The translations under genes and the position numbers were made by a program. DNA of 64,000 bases, from assembly GCA_033977485.1 (NCBI GenBank), contig CM066984.1, positions 113,949,251 through 114,013,250 of the forward strand, read 5' to 3'. Positions within the stretch are counted from its first letter, which is position 1; every line of letters starts with the position of its first letter. This document shows, one piece after another, positions 11,732-25,400 of the stretch. The notes under the pieces are model-generated. The model searched no databases. It was not told where the DNA came from and was given only the letters and a program-made list of their open reading frames with translations. Source of the stretch: Hydrangea macrophylla. Lineage: Eukaryota > Streptophyta > Magnoliopsida > Cornales > Hydrangeaceae.

Positions 11732-14700
11732 ACCCGTCGAGAGAGAGAGAGCTCATCAGCTAGCATTTCATTATTTTGACCAAAAAAAAAAAAGCTAGCA
11801 TTTCATTATGAATCAGATGAATCAATGCTTCAATTGTATTTTTTTATTTTTATTTTCCTCTCTCTACTCCAGAGTCCAGACTCAAATGTCCTCCTCCATG
11901 CAACAACTGTGTGAAAATTCAAACTTACCATTGATGACTCAAACACCATATAACATTTCACATTTTAATTCGATAAACCTCAATTTCTATATCACTCCTA
12001 CCTAAGCAATCAACTAAGATGACATAACACTAGCCTAATAGGACAGCATAGTTTTTTTCTTCTTTTTTTTTTTTATTACCTAAAAAATGTGGATTAAATC
12101 ACTCTTTAACTACTTTTTTGCTTTAAGGTTTTATTTGGTTCATAAATTTAGTTAAGAAAAAGAAAGAAAAATGTTTTCCTTTCTTTGTTTAGAAAAAAAA
12201 TAGGAAGATAATATAATGGGAACTAAAGTCGAAATATTGAAGTGTGTGAGTCATTTCCACCATTTTTCTAAAGTTAAAATTATATTTTGAAAATTTTTAA
12301 GTTTTAATATTGTCTTAAGTGAGGAGGAAAATACAAAGGATCTAGTTTTCCTTTTTATTTTTCTTTCCCTTATCTCCACTTACAAACAAACTAGTATTTT
12401 AAACTGATACCACATTTTTTATTTTTTATTTTTTATTTTTTGAAAACTCATACCATACTTTTGGATAACGCGTATTTTGGTATTAAGGTCCACCTAAGAA
12501 CGCGCATTTTTTTTTTTGCACCATGTATATAAACTAGTAATGTGGACTTCTAGTTTAGTGGTTTTCTTATGGGACCGAAAAAAAGTGGGAAAATAACTGG
12601 AGTACATTCAAACACAAATGTTTCATTTGCCACCACGAAAACTAAAATGAGAGGAGAAGAAGAGTTTCCTTTTTAGGGCATTAGAACCCCACAAGAACAG
12701 AATAAAAGGATTCTCCAATTTTATACAGTTGATCGTTTTCGTGGGTGATGATGATTATAACTAAGGATGATAGATACAGATCTTCTTTTTATATATATAT
12801 ATATATGATCATATTCATGACAGTGCCCCTATATATCCATTTTTATCAAACCTTATCTTTTGTAACCAACACTACATGCTTCTACATTGTTCTGATTTGT
12901 GCCAAGGTGTACCCATTTTGGTTGTCATTACAATATGGAGGGGTAGGCATTTTGTTATGGAGAGTACATATTGATCATTTCATTTCTTGATAATTTATTT
13001 TGTTTGAGTAGTGTTAGGACACATAACCCCCCATTTCCATTCCCATTTTGGCTTTTTCCACACTTCTTTGTGGTGTTGTATTTGCTAATAGTCTAACTTT
13101 GTTTCAATCCTTTTTTGACACGTTTCCTAAAGTTTAAAGGCCTTTTTGAGTTTGTTAGTATAACGCTAGGTTGGGTCTTTTTGGTTTGTTGAGGTTGGGT
13201 TTGGTCAGATTTGTTTATTTAGGAAAATCCTGATAGACCATTTGTGTTTGTGTAACAAGCTATATACCACTTGTGTGTAATTAGGAAAAAGAATTCCTAA
13301 GATAGATTAATGATACCAGATGAAGGAACTTAATGGGTCTATTGTGCTTTGAGTAATCAAAAAATGGGTCTAATTTTATTCTTTTATTTTCTAATATAGC
13401 TAGGTGGCATTCTTGATACTCTCTCAAAGAGAATGATCTTAAAATTTCATCAAATGAACTTCCTTTACGTTTACTTGGTAAGTATTGCAATGGGTGCAGA
13501 TTGTTAACTTGATTGTACTTTGATACAATGAAACGCGATGAACTCGCTTATTTTTAATTACTGGTACATCCAAACATTTCATAACAAAGTTGATTAGTGA
13601 ATTATAAATCTAATTCAACTGCAAAAAAAATAAATAAATAAATAAATATAATATAATTTATAGAAATTTGGTACCAAATACCAAATTAGGATAATTATTT
13701 GGTTATAAGACACAAGGAAAAAATATTTGGGAACGAAGGATATGTTTGGTGGAAGTTGTTGGGGATAAACTCAACTACTTCTAGTTCTGACCAATATACC
13801 CCTTTCATTCATTTTCAGTTAGAGAGAGAGAGAGAGAGAGAGAGAGGCAATCGCAGCTCCGACTAGCTTCATCGCAGCTCCGACCACCTCCATCGCACCT
13901 CCGGTCACTTTCATCGCGCCTCCATCCAGCACTATCGCAGCTCCGACCATTATTATTTTTTTTTTTGCAAACTCCACCATCTCTGGTTTGCAAACTCCAC
14001 TACAACCTCCTCTATCTCTCTCATTTTCTCAGATTTCACCACCACAATCACGAATCAAATCGCACGTCGCACAACCAGTTATGGTGAGATCTGTCTCCTC
14101 CAACCACTAGTAAATCCAGATCCACCACCAACACCACAAGCAGATCGGCGACCACAAGCTAGTGCCGCAAGCATTTTCACGAGCAAATCCGGTCACCAAC
14201 GCACCGATCCACCACAGACCTATCATATGTTCTTCGCTGGAATTGTGTGGAGTGGTGTTTTTTTTTTTTTTTTTTTTTTACACATTTTTTTGAGAAATTT
14301 ATAAAAAAAAAAAAAAGTCAGTGAAGTTACTTATCATTTTTTTCCAGATTTTGATATCAACTTTGATACTTGTTTGATAAATCTCGTTGAGTAGGTTGTA
14401 AAAACATAGATTTTATGCAAAAAAATAATTTTCAGATCAATACGAATGCTCGAATTTGTAAAAAGTTTTTGCAATGTTTGTTAGAACACTTTTTTTTGTG
14501 AAATTTTACAAAATTTGTGAAATTTCACAACTTTTTTTTTTTTGAAACTTTCACAACTTTTTGGATATTGGTAGAGCAATGTTGATGGTAGTTTTGTCAA
14601 AAGTCTAAGGAGTGGACCTATTTCTAAAAACTTTTCTTAGTTATACTTAAACCACCATATTTTCTGTATTTTAGATTTATCACTAATTGCCCCTATAATT

Positions 14701-15150
14701 TACTACAATTTCTTTTTTGATGGGAAAAGAAATATTATTAACCATAGGAAGAAGGAACAAGTTCTGCCATCACCAAGTGGTGGCAATCAGTAAGAAGTTA
14801 AGAACAGTACCAATCCACGCCATCTTTAATACTTCTAGCTAACTAACTACGGAGTACAATTTATGAGAGCTATAAAATTTGAATTTAGTAAAAATCAGAC
14901 CTTTTTGTTGTTAATAGTAAATTAGTTGCGACACATTTAGGATTTAGAGAGGAATGAGAATTCTGCTCTCCATGTGGCTTGGTGTCGAGTTTAGTTTTCA
15001 TACCGTGCTACACTATTAATGAGAACTTTTACTCATTAGTTTACAACAGTAAAACTGACGAATGCTAAGAATTTAATTGACTTACAGTACGTATCTACAA
15101 GAGATGTAGAATACTGATACCTATGTATACCTTCGTCTATTGCATAGGGG
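11061..15150. other. Intergenic, microsatellites only
   Basis: No supported gene in 4 kb. Visible features are a CT/AC compound microsatellite (about 11698-11732), a GA tract (about 13821-13846) followed by an imperfect TCGCAGCTCCGAC repeat (13851-13945), poly(T) and poly(A) tracts near 14260 and 14305, and a duplicated GCTAGCATTTCATTAT (about 11759 and 11794). An open frame on the minus strand at 13281-13490 has protein-like composition but matches nothing I recognise. Confidence 0.4.
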
Positions 15151-15293
15151 TAATTCTTTGGTGACAACTTTCATACAACCTCTTAAAAGATGTGTCAACC
15201 TCTCTCCTGTGTCACTGTAAGGTCCAATGACATCACAGGAGAGATAGACACATCTTTTTAGAAGGTTGTATGAAAGTTATCACCAAAAAATTA
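15151..15293. mobile_element. Palindromic MITE
   Basis: TAATTCTTTGGTGACAACTT with CATACAACCTCTTAAAAGAT on the left is mirrored by ATCTTTTTAGAAGGTTG with AAGTTATCACCAAAAAATTA on the right. The arms are about 60 bp. No coding sequence. Confidence 0.6.
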
Positions 15294-15420
15294 CTTATTG
15301 CATAAGGATTTAAAGACATGTCTCTGTGTATTTCATCTTTTGTAGGCTTAAGCAGTTGAGACTAAAGTATTTCCAATGCGCTCATGTGGGTGTCACTTAG
15401 GTTTCCTTATTGGGAAATGT

Positions 15421-15567
15421 TTGGTACACACTTTTTGACACACTATGTTTTAAATACATGTACCTTGTGCTGTTTGAATTTCACATTTTTCTATGTACCA
15501 CTTACACAACACAGGGTACATGCATTTAAAGCTGTGTGTCAAAAAGTCTGTCAAAAAGTGTGTGTAT
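15421..15567. mobile_element. MITE (GTACCTTGTGYTGTTTGAA family), copy 1
   Basis: The ends are GGTACACACTTTTTGACA and TGTCAAAAAGTGTGTGTATG. An inner palindrome of ATACATGTACCTTGTGCTGT and ACAACACAGGGTACATGCAT is shared with 30390-30560, although the outer termini of the two copies differ. Confidence 0.55.
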
Positions 15568-16489
15568 GTAGCACTACTCTTCCTTATTTCCTTGTGTAAC
15601 CGTACTGGTTGCTAAAAATTTATAAAATTTTCAAATTTCAAAGCAATTAAACATTAATAGGTTGAAATTAATCAAAAGCAGACCAGATACTATAAATCAT
15701 TGACTATGACTTGTTAGATTGTTCAACTATTAACTATTACAGCTTTCACAGGAAGAAGAACCATATTACTATAGGCTCAGCCCAAAAAAATAAGCACAAT
15801 GCTACTGCACTTCACTGATTACTAAATGCCCTCCATGGACTGCATTAAGTGCATGGTAATAATAAGGTTGACAAAGTTAGTCAGAGTAGTACCATGGAGT
15901 GCATTAGTTAATTTTTGGAGTACTAATACTAATTCCCAAATAAAGAGCATATAATACATGGTTATGGGCCAGTCCAGCTAAAAAAACAAGAGTTTTGGGC
16001 CTTTGAAGTTTGACCCATAAAATCTAGTGTTGCATAATTGCATTATCTCCACCAGAATGCCCTGTCTGGTCATATTAGGACACTCTTCAATTCAAAACAT
16101 GTGTGGCACAATTTTCCTAATGCTAGGTTCATTGTTCCTTTAAGTGGTCATTATATGCATGCCCTTGATACGAAAACAGGTACCAGTCTAGTTTATAAAA
16201 TAAAATAAAAAATAGTTGAAATGTATACGCCAACACAAAATATAAACAAAGCAGCAAAAGACCACGGGCGCAACGCACCCTATACATCAAGTTATGTATA
16301 TGTATGTGCCTACATGTGTGCTTGTTCGTGTGGATATATGTGTGGCACACCAAAAGGGAAAAACTTGAAAAGTTTTAACTACTAAATTGACTACCATTCC
16401 TTGACAACTAACTGACCACAAGCAAACTTGAATACTGCTTTGTAATTGAAAAGTATTTACAAACATGTGTAATTGTAACGCACCTTAAA
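15568..16489. other. 3' flank of the 16.5-26 kb gene
   Basis: Holds the presumed 3' UTR and downstream flank of the minus-strand gene. No second gene is visible. Confidence 0.4.
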
Positions 16490-19412
16490 CTAGAGCTCTA
16501 ACTTGATCTGTGGGCTCTGAGCAGCACTGTACTCTACAACCTTCTTTGGGATATCAGTTGATACAATAGTTCCACAATTGTAACCGTGCACAAGCAGCTT
16601 CCCAATCTTCGATCTCCACTCTGAGCCATTGTCGCTCTCATTCTTTCTATCATGCACAACTCTGTCACAGTAGTTAAGCATCGTTCCTAAGCCGCTGTTT
16701 GGTATCCAACCATAGTCCATTAACACCCGTGCTTCACCTTCGCTCAAGTCCTCTCCGACCTTATTTATCCCAGAGCATTAAGACGCAAATTTCAACATAA
16801 AACACAATATTGGTAACCCTAAAAAAAATGCAGTACATGAAGCGCAATTCGACATTTATCTTTACTCTTTTAGCTTCAATGGAAGTACTTGAACAAATTT
16901 CGTAACTAAAACATGAAATTCCGATCCCAAGTACAGGTAAAAGTAAAATTGAAACAACCGCAATCATACTCAAAATAGATAATTGAAGAAATCTTGGCGA
17001 AGTAGCATTAGCAGAAGGATGATCATAAACATCAGATTTTAACATTCAAAAAGAGCTCTCAAGTCTCAACTCAATGTAGTCCTTAGTCCAAAGCACAGAA
17101 AAGAGTAGACCTAAAGGCTAAAGCCCTCCCCATTGAGACAGTGTTGTCTAGTTCCAATAGCCAAATTTCTCCAAATCATATGTGCCACAGAGAATATATT
17201 GCTGATCATCACAGTGAGAAGAGTGAGGCAGTTATGGCTACTTAACACCAAGACAAACAGAGTCGTGATCAGCATATTGCATCTGATATATTTTAAATCA
17301 TTCCCAAAGAGTCTCTACAAATGAAAACAGAAACATTGGAGCTCAAGAACCTCTTAGCCAGTTCCTCGGATACCCTTCCCCCAACCCACCCGCCAAAAGA
17401 GGAACCCCAACAAAAAATAAGCAACATAATTCCAGAGTTAACAAGTAATTTTCTAGAAGCAATCAGATTATTGAAACCAGTCCCTGTAAATGTTCCCAAC
17501 GATAACAGTTCTCAGCATATCCCCATACTTTAGCCACTGGCATATTTTTCGATAACCTTTAAAAATACTAGAGAACCGCATGGAGAAGCAAGATTCACGT
17601 ATGCAACCTCAAATAATTTTGGCAAAGGTTCGTTGCATTGAGTTACCATAGCAGAGTTTATGGTCATCTACTCTTATCAAGTGTCATCTCATAACAACAG
17701 TAAACATAATAAAAACGTAATTCAGCCAATTAACAATGGCATCGGCCCTAAAGTAATTGCCAATTCCATGTCCAATTCTAGCATTAAGTTATAGACAATT
17801 CAGTAATAACTACGTTTATAGTGAACTCCTAAAAAATGAAAACAGAAAAAGAAACAAAGGTGTGTATGTCATATAGCCTAGCAAATGCTAAAATGAAGCT
17901 TAGCAAAAATTTCATGTATGGAATAGAAACTATGAGGTGACTAATATAAATCTTAGCCAGATAAATCACCAAGCATGAAAAAAGTCGGGTACAATGTCAT
18001 TACCACTAATGCTTTGTTCTCAATCAAGGTAACCCTGCTACACTTAGGAAGCTTCATGGAAGTCACTAGCCGCTTGATCTGCCAATCAACAGGTAAGAAA
18101 TCCACTAACTCGAAAAAGTAAGTGGCATAGCCATATTCAGGACGTTCCAGCACTATTCTGCATTGATATTCACAAGGGCATTTCCATCATCTAGAACAAG
18201 TAGATTGAAGAAAAAGAAAGTACAAAAAAAGGACTCTTAAGGCCCCGTTTGGGAACCCCCATTGGCCATCACGGATTTACTGTGATTGCACCATGAACTT
18301 AGCGAACGGTACCGCGTTCTAAGAATTATCCGGCACCCGTGATTGCACTGTGAAATTTGCATACATGTCGCGATTTAAGGAGTTCCCAAATGGGGCCTAA
18401 AAGTGTTGCTTCTGCTTCCAATTGCCGACCTGTTATGTCTTTCAAAGACAAATATAAACGATTGGAGGTCTCGGCACCATCCCCATTCAACAGGCCATTT
18501 TCGAAACTTTAGATATCGTGCCTACAAGTTAAAAAGGAGAGTTACATGAAAAAACAAAAAGAATGACAATCAACAAGGATGGATATCAAATGAAATTAGA
18601 TAATTTAGTTTTCAATGTTCATCAATTTATCATAAGTAAAAGATTTGGCATAAAGGAAGTCCTTACCTGCTCGATGAGCGACACTAAACAAGCCAAGCAA
18701 TAGTTAGCCTTCTCACCCTTTGAGCACCGCAATGGAGCAAGCTTCAACAATGAGTGGCGCTGAAAGAAAAGCTGTACCCCCATATTTGTTAGAGAAAAAC
18801 AACAAAGAACAAATTGGTGCAAATGCGTAAATAATTTACAGCATTGCATAAAGTAATATAAAGTGACTGAAAAATGAGTTAACAATACAATGAACAAGGA
18901 CAAAATATTTAATGGTGGATCAAGTCTCACCCGGCCATTGCAGGGTGCTGCGAGGAACACACATTATTACGGGTACATTAAAAGCATGCTTGGGTTAAAA
19001 TTAAAATAATCACTTTTTGGAATAACATATATTTTAACATGCTGTGCTAAAAGCTAATCCAATCACAGCTTGTTAAACAATCACTTATAAGCGATTGTCA
19101 GCCCCAAATAGCTTTATACCAAACGGGCTCTGAATGAAAAATGACATCAATGATCTAGTACAACAGCATTCATGCAACAACAATGCTACAAGCACTGAAA
19201 TGGTGCACCGAATGATCAGTGCCCTCCATTTCGGTGGACCCCACGCCCTGTACGCGTGGATCCCACCGAAATGGAGGGCACCGATCATTCGGTGTACCAT
19301 TTTGGTGCACCATTTCAGTGCCCCAAGACTTACTCTTCATGCAAATCACGTGACACTATGGAGATAAAAATGATCGTACTTGTAAATCAAGTGAAGCCGT
19401 GATCCGTTGAAA

Positions 19413-19445
<33 letters not shown>

Positions 19446-22400
19446 TATAGAAATACTCACAGAACAATGAAAAACGGACAGATTGGAGCAGTAATAATTG
19501 ATAGAAGAAATTGTGATCATAATCCACACCTAAATTTTATTTTTAAGAAAATATACCGCTCACTTCTTCCCTTTGTAAGAAGTAAAATTGATGAAAACAA
19601 TTTAAAACCCAGGTACTGTCTTTTCTTTCCAATTCAATCCATAGCTACTTGGTCATTTTGTGATAGAAATGAATACAATGTCAATTTTCTCCAGTTTCAT
19701 TATTGTAATCGTTTAAAATGAAGAGAATAACCTTATTGTAAGGAATATTAGCTATACTTTGTTATATGGAAACCATAGAAGTAGAGGAATGAAAATGAAA
19801 ATTGAGCTAAAAAGACAATGACATGTGTGCCACAGAACACATAATCACAAATAGTTGCCAACCTTTGATATCACATCTTCAAGCTCTGCAAAGCTGTCAT
19901 CACTCAATGAATCATCCAAAGCTTCATCACTCTCTCTTTCCCCATAAAGCTTAATTTCGTCAAGTAATACCCCCTTGCCAATCAACACCTATTGACTAAA
20001 ATCTGTAAATGATTAAATTCAAAAGAAAACACAACTGCAAAATGAATGGTACCTCTAAGAGTCCAGGAGCATCTTCCTCCAGGGCTGTTTCAACCGAATC
20101 ACTGCAATTATGGAGAGAGACCCTTAGAGGAGCAATCATTAAGCTGGAAAAGGGAACTTCTAGAATATTTTACATAGAGATACAAGCAACAGAGACAAAC
20201 ACACATAAACATGTGTATACTTTTGTTACAATAAATGGGATCAACAGTCGAAAGGATTACGTGGCAGTTTTTCTCCTCTTCCGAGGACGGTTAATTCTTG
20301 ATGTTTTGGTAGATTCAGATGCAACAGGGCTACAGTAGTCTACAACAGAACGCTGAATTTTCCCCAAGCACTTGAAGTTTCTGGAAATATCACAATTTGG
20401 AACCTCTCTCGATGCCAGCAACTTAATCCGTTCTCTCAGAAGCATATGGTCTACTTCATCGCCATGACACATGTCAAGTGTTTCCACTTCTGTCTTCACC
20501 GACACTCTGTTAGTAAAAGGGGAGTTACGATCTCCAGCATTCTTGTTCAAACTGTTTAAGTCATCAATATCCAAGGGTTCAGCCTTGACATCTAACAAGG
20601 TTGTTGAAGGTGAATATGAATGTAAACTACTGTCTTCCTCAACAGGATTAGACAACCATGACGAACAACCCTGTAAAACATAAAATAAGCACCCATTATA
20701 ATAATATTAATCAGAGAGACAACTTCGACTAGTTTGCACTAACTAGGTAACGAAAAAGATATGTATCGCATGCATCCAATAAACTAACCTCTCAAAAAAA
20801 TACAATCACATGCAAACTATCACTACTAGATTGTTACGTCACCATATACTCCAAAAGCTTAGAGAATGGGCCCAAAAAGGTAGCTTCAACATAGATAAGC
20901 CATTCAACGTATCTCGTCAAAGAAACAATTCAAGCATTAAGGATTAAATGAACTCATACCAAAAGAAAAACTTTGGAATACCACAAACATGAATAAAAGA
21001 GAGCCAATAGTTTCAACTGAAATCACACAATTCGACCTGCTGGATTCGAACCAGCAACCAAGAGGAATAGTCCTCCGCTCTGCCTTCTGAGCCAAGGTCG
21101 ACAAGAGAGAAATCTGCATCCCTCCATGGTTAGGCACCACACTGATGGACTAGGGAAAACCATGAAGAAATGTCAACCCTAACCTTAAATAGTGTGCGTG
21201 TGTATGAGAGAGAGAGAGAGAGAGAGAGAGAGTTAGAATTGTCCTTAACTCTCTAGGTTTTTTGTCCAATTTTAAGTCATTAAAGCACAAAGCAAAAGTG
21301 GGAGGGAGCAAAAACAGGGGGTGAGGCTCCCTCGTCATTCCATATTTTGAGGTCTAACTAGCAACACCTACATAAACCTAACACAAACATAAACCAAGGT
21401 CACCAAATCAAAGAACCGTAACAGTGACAAAAATATGAGAAAGAACAGTAGGAGAGAGAAAGTTTAGAAGTATGAAGTAGCCAGAATGATATAGAATGGA
21501 ATATATAAAGCTTATAATCGTCATAAGATATAATCAATGATATCAAAAGGGAATATAAAAAAGTCCTAAGATATATTTTTGTAGACACATAAGACTTTGT
21601 TTTAGCATACATTCATGGAAATAATCAACAGAAATCAATATACAATGTCCACATGGAAAATGTAGAAAATATTACTGTCCTCTGAAATAGCTAAAAACCA
21701 ATGCTATAAATGGCATCATAAGCTTAAATGGTACGAGGAAGATTCAACCACATAACTAATGTAAAAACTTATCTTTTGTAAGAAATACATGAAAATTGAC
21801 AGTTTAAATTACACCATAACATTAACTCCAATGGAACAAAGAGAGAAATTCAAAAGCATCAGCTATCATTGATGATAACCACACTAAGCCAAACGAGGGG
21901 ACGATCTATAAATTATAGATATAAGTATTCCAAAAGTATATTCCCCTTTTAACATTTTCTCGAACCACTCATTTTTAATCTAAGCCTCATACTTTCGTAC
22001 CTGGTAGCTGTGTCGATCACTCCATATCAAGAACAAATTTGCTGACAATATAGTCTATTTTCACACTAATTATTGATTGAAATTTACTTCGTCAAATTTG
22101 CCATTAACAATTACATTTCCATTGACACTTATCAATTAAAAGTTTCTACACGGATACCAAAGCACTGCTCGTTCGTAGAATTTAAATATACGCTTGTATT
22201 ATCAGAGGTGTGTATTTAAAACAGGAAGTAATGAGTTTTGGAGTACTTAAATGTTACGGTGCGAAAACTATACATTCGAGAATCTATATGAATGAAAATT
22301 TACTTAATCAAAAACAAAGAACAATATGTATATATATAGGGAGAGGATCTAAAGTGAACTGGGTTGAGTGAACTTACCCAGTGAACTGGATTTTAAGCCT

Positions 22401-25400
22401 AAAAGAACCCGTGGGCTGCCCCGCTGACCCACGGGTTCTTTTAGGCTTAAAATCTAATTCACTAGGTAAGTTCACTTTAGATCATCTCCCTATATATATT
22501 CCATTAAAAAAAATTGTGCAAAGGAAATGCACAACTTAGTTGGCAATCCTACAATTACTTTCTAGTCGGAATTTCTTTCTAATTTTGTGAAACTAGATAT
22601 CTGGGATGAAATGTTGATATGCGCAGAAAAAGGACAAAATCACGACTCAATCAAACAAACCCTTCTAAACTCAAGTTTATATGGTATGTACTTTCTTGAC
22701 TCCTTAAACATATGATCTACCCACTATCTTAGTCAAACAATTGGGAAAGTTTAAAGGATTAGGCAGAAATTATTTTATCAACAAACAAAAAGCGGCCAAG
22801 GAAAGCAGATAAGCCTAGGGACAATAGTGCATAATCATATATATATATATTATAAAGTGACGCCTGCCACGTGTGATTTTTCCCACTTTTTTATATGTTT
22901 CTTCTTTTTTTCCTATTTTTCATATCTCTAGAATTAAGACAGATATAAATGTATAATCTCTCTCTCCCTCTCCTTATCTCTCACCCTCTCTCTGTCTCAC
23001 ATATATACGCAAGTTCTTTTGGGCTAAAAAACATGTTCACTGGGTATGTTCACTCAATCCTATTCACTTAAGAGCCTCACCGTATATATAAACATATGTA
23101 TATAGCAGCTATAGTATATATTCCAAAATTGTTGCAGTCCAAGATTAGCTATAATATACTTTTTAAACTATATTTAATCTCATCAATATCTAATCTATCT
23201 AATCTGTATAAATATATGTACATATATCTCCAAATACACACACATACATTAGAAACATTTTCCCGTGCGATTGATTCTAGTTTAACTTAAAGTTAAAGAC
23301 ACCTAAACAACAAGCACTAGTTAATAAAAAGCTGAACTGGATTAGACATTTCTCATTTATGAATGGAACTAATTATTACACTTCTTAATGTTTGATAAGG
23401 AACTCAATTCAACCAAAGTCAAAAATTGAGGACTAAAATTTCAGGCCATGTTTCTTGTGTGCAAATAGGAAGGACAGAAACCACATTTCCCATCAATGAC
23501 TTACATTCCTTGTTGTAAATAACATGTTGATCTGTTATTATGAATGGAACTAATTCTTAAACTTCTTAATGATTGATAGGATATTCAAGTCACCCAAAGT
23601 CAATACAGGAGGACTAAAATTGCAGGTCATGTATCTTTGGGCAATTAAGGAAGGACAGAAACCACATTTCCCATCGATGACTTGCATCCCTTCTTCTAAA
23701 TAACATAGCAATCTTTTTCCTGAATTGTCAGAATCCTCAATTTCAATTAGTTCAGTATTGAACTAAATCTTATTGCCGGATTTATAGTTGTCACTCTCAT
23801 TTTTCAGGTTTCGTCAATACCAGTTAAACTTGACAAAAATTCACAAATGAAATACCTCCATAACTGGCTTTGTCAATCCAAAAGATTTCCTGCAAAATAG
23901 AGCAGATAAATAAACATTCAGTTCTTTCGGAACTCCAGAAAAACTGAAAGAAAAAGCTTGTTACAAATATAATAACAAAACAGACTTCAGATGTCAATTA
24001 AACTTTTTATATCCAAACTTAAATTGTGATCATCTACTTTAGCACGTAATATAACCCAACACATTTTCAGCATAAAGGCCCACAATTCATCAAGAACGGG
24101 ACAGCACCTTGACAGCAGCATCCTCCGCCGTACTTTCAATATGACATGATCAAGATCATCCTCAAAGTCATCGGGAACCTTGGTATTTATCGTAATTTCT
24201 TGCGAGTCGGCACCTGAAGTCAATCCATTTCCAGATGAACTCATTAAGACGTCATCGGTACACTCAACCTTTATTTTGACAGGATACTCTGATGGCAATG
24301 AACCTTGTAACAAATTGGTAGAATTTGTACTGGCATTCACTTTCTCCACTCTAACAGTGTCAGCATGAACTTTGGATGTTGATATCTGATTTGACCTTAT
24401 GTATTCGTTCACTTGAGTCCCTTGGCTACCGTATTCTACCTGAATACCTGAATATTAGTCATTGAGGCAATTTTTAAAACACGGATCAATTGCCCCATCA
24501 TCTACTGAATTTACAGGATGAAACTACTGAACCAAGTTCTCCAAAAACTATACCAGCATGACTTTCTTCCAATGAAAATCCCTCATTCCTTCGATCCCCA
24601 GCACTGCATGCAGAATGACGACCCTGCATGACCGGTAAAAGAAAAAAGAAAAAGGAAACATTATGACTTTATGATGCAATCCACCGCAAGAAAAGAAAAG
24701 ATTATAACCTGTAGAAAGCAAATGAAGATATCAAGCCAGAGAGCCAACCAGAAAAAAAAAAATAATAATAATAATAATAAACACGACAGAGCTTGTTAGA
24801 AACTGAAAATCCAAATCGACACAAAAAATGATTACTAACGGTCTGTTTGGGAATGTATGGAACAATACTAACATAACCGGCCTCATTTTCAGCAATAATT
24901 TTCCAATCCCGACAATCGGCATGACCTTCTATACGTGATCTATAAGCGATATCATATCCAAAACTGTAGTAGTTGCACAGCACTAAATGTTTGTACTTTG
25001 GAGTACATAATATATCGCGAGTAACTCATCCATGTCGTATAAACCCTCAGGATGTGTTTGAGATTTTTCCGAGTGATTTTTAACCGGGGGCGGCACAGAC
25101 TCAAACGCTATAGGCAAATCTAGCCAAAAACCAGTTCACTTATGAACGAAGCCTTTCCCAAACAGCCCCTAAGAAAGTGAATGTGTATAACTGCAAATAA
25201 TGTGAGTGGGTGAAACATTACTGAGGCTAAATTACCTGTGAATCGCAGTTCTGGTCTTCCCTCTTGACAACAATATCAACTGGGGGTCTGAATGTAACAA
25301 CAACAACAACAACAATAAAAAAAATAAATAAATAAATAAATAAATAAAAGGGGCGGGGGGCAAAAGCTTCATACACTATTTGTAGTCTTGTAAAATTAAA

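Noticed and set aside
13281..13490. 69-codon minus-strand frame with protein-like composition
   Set aside because: No recognisable domain, splice context or neighbours. Could be an exon or transposon remnant but cannot be supported.
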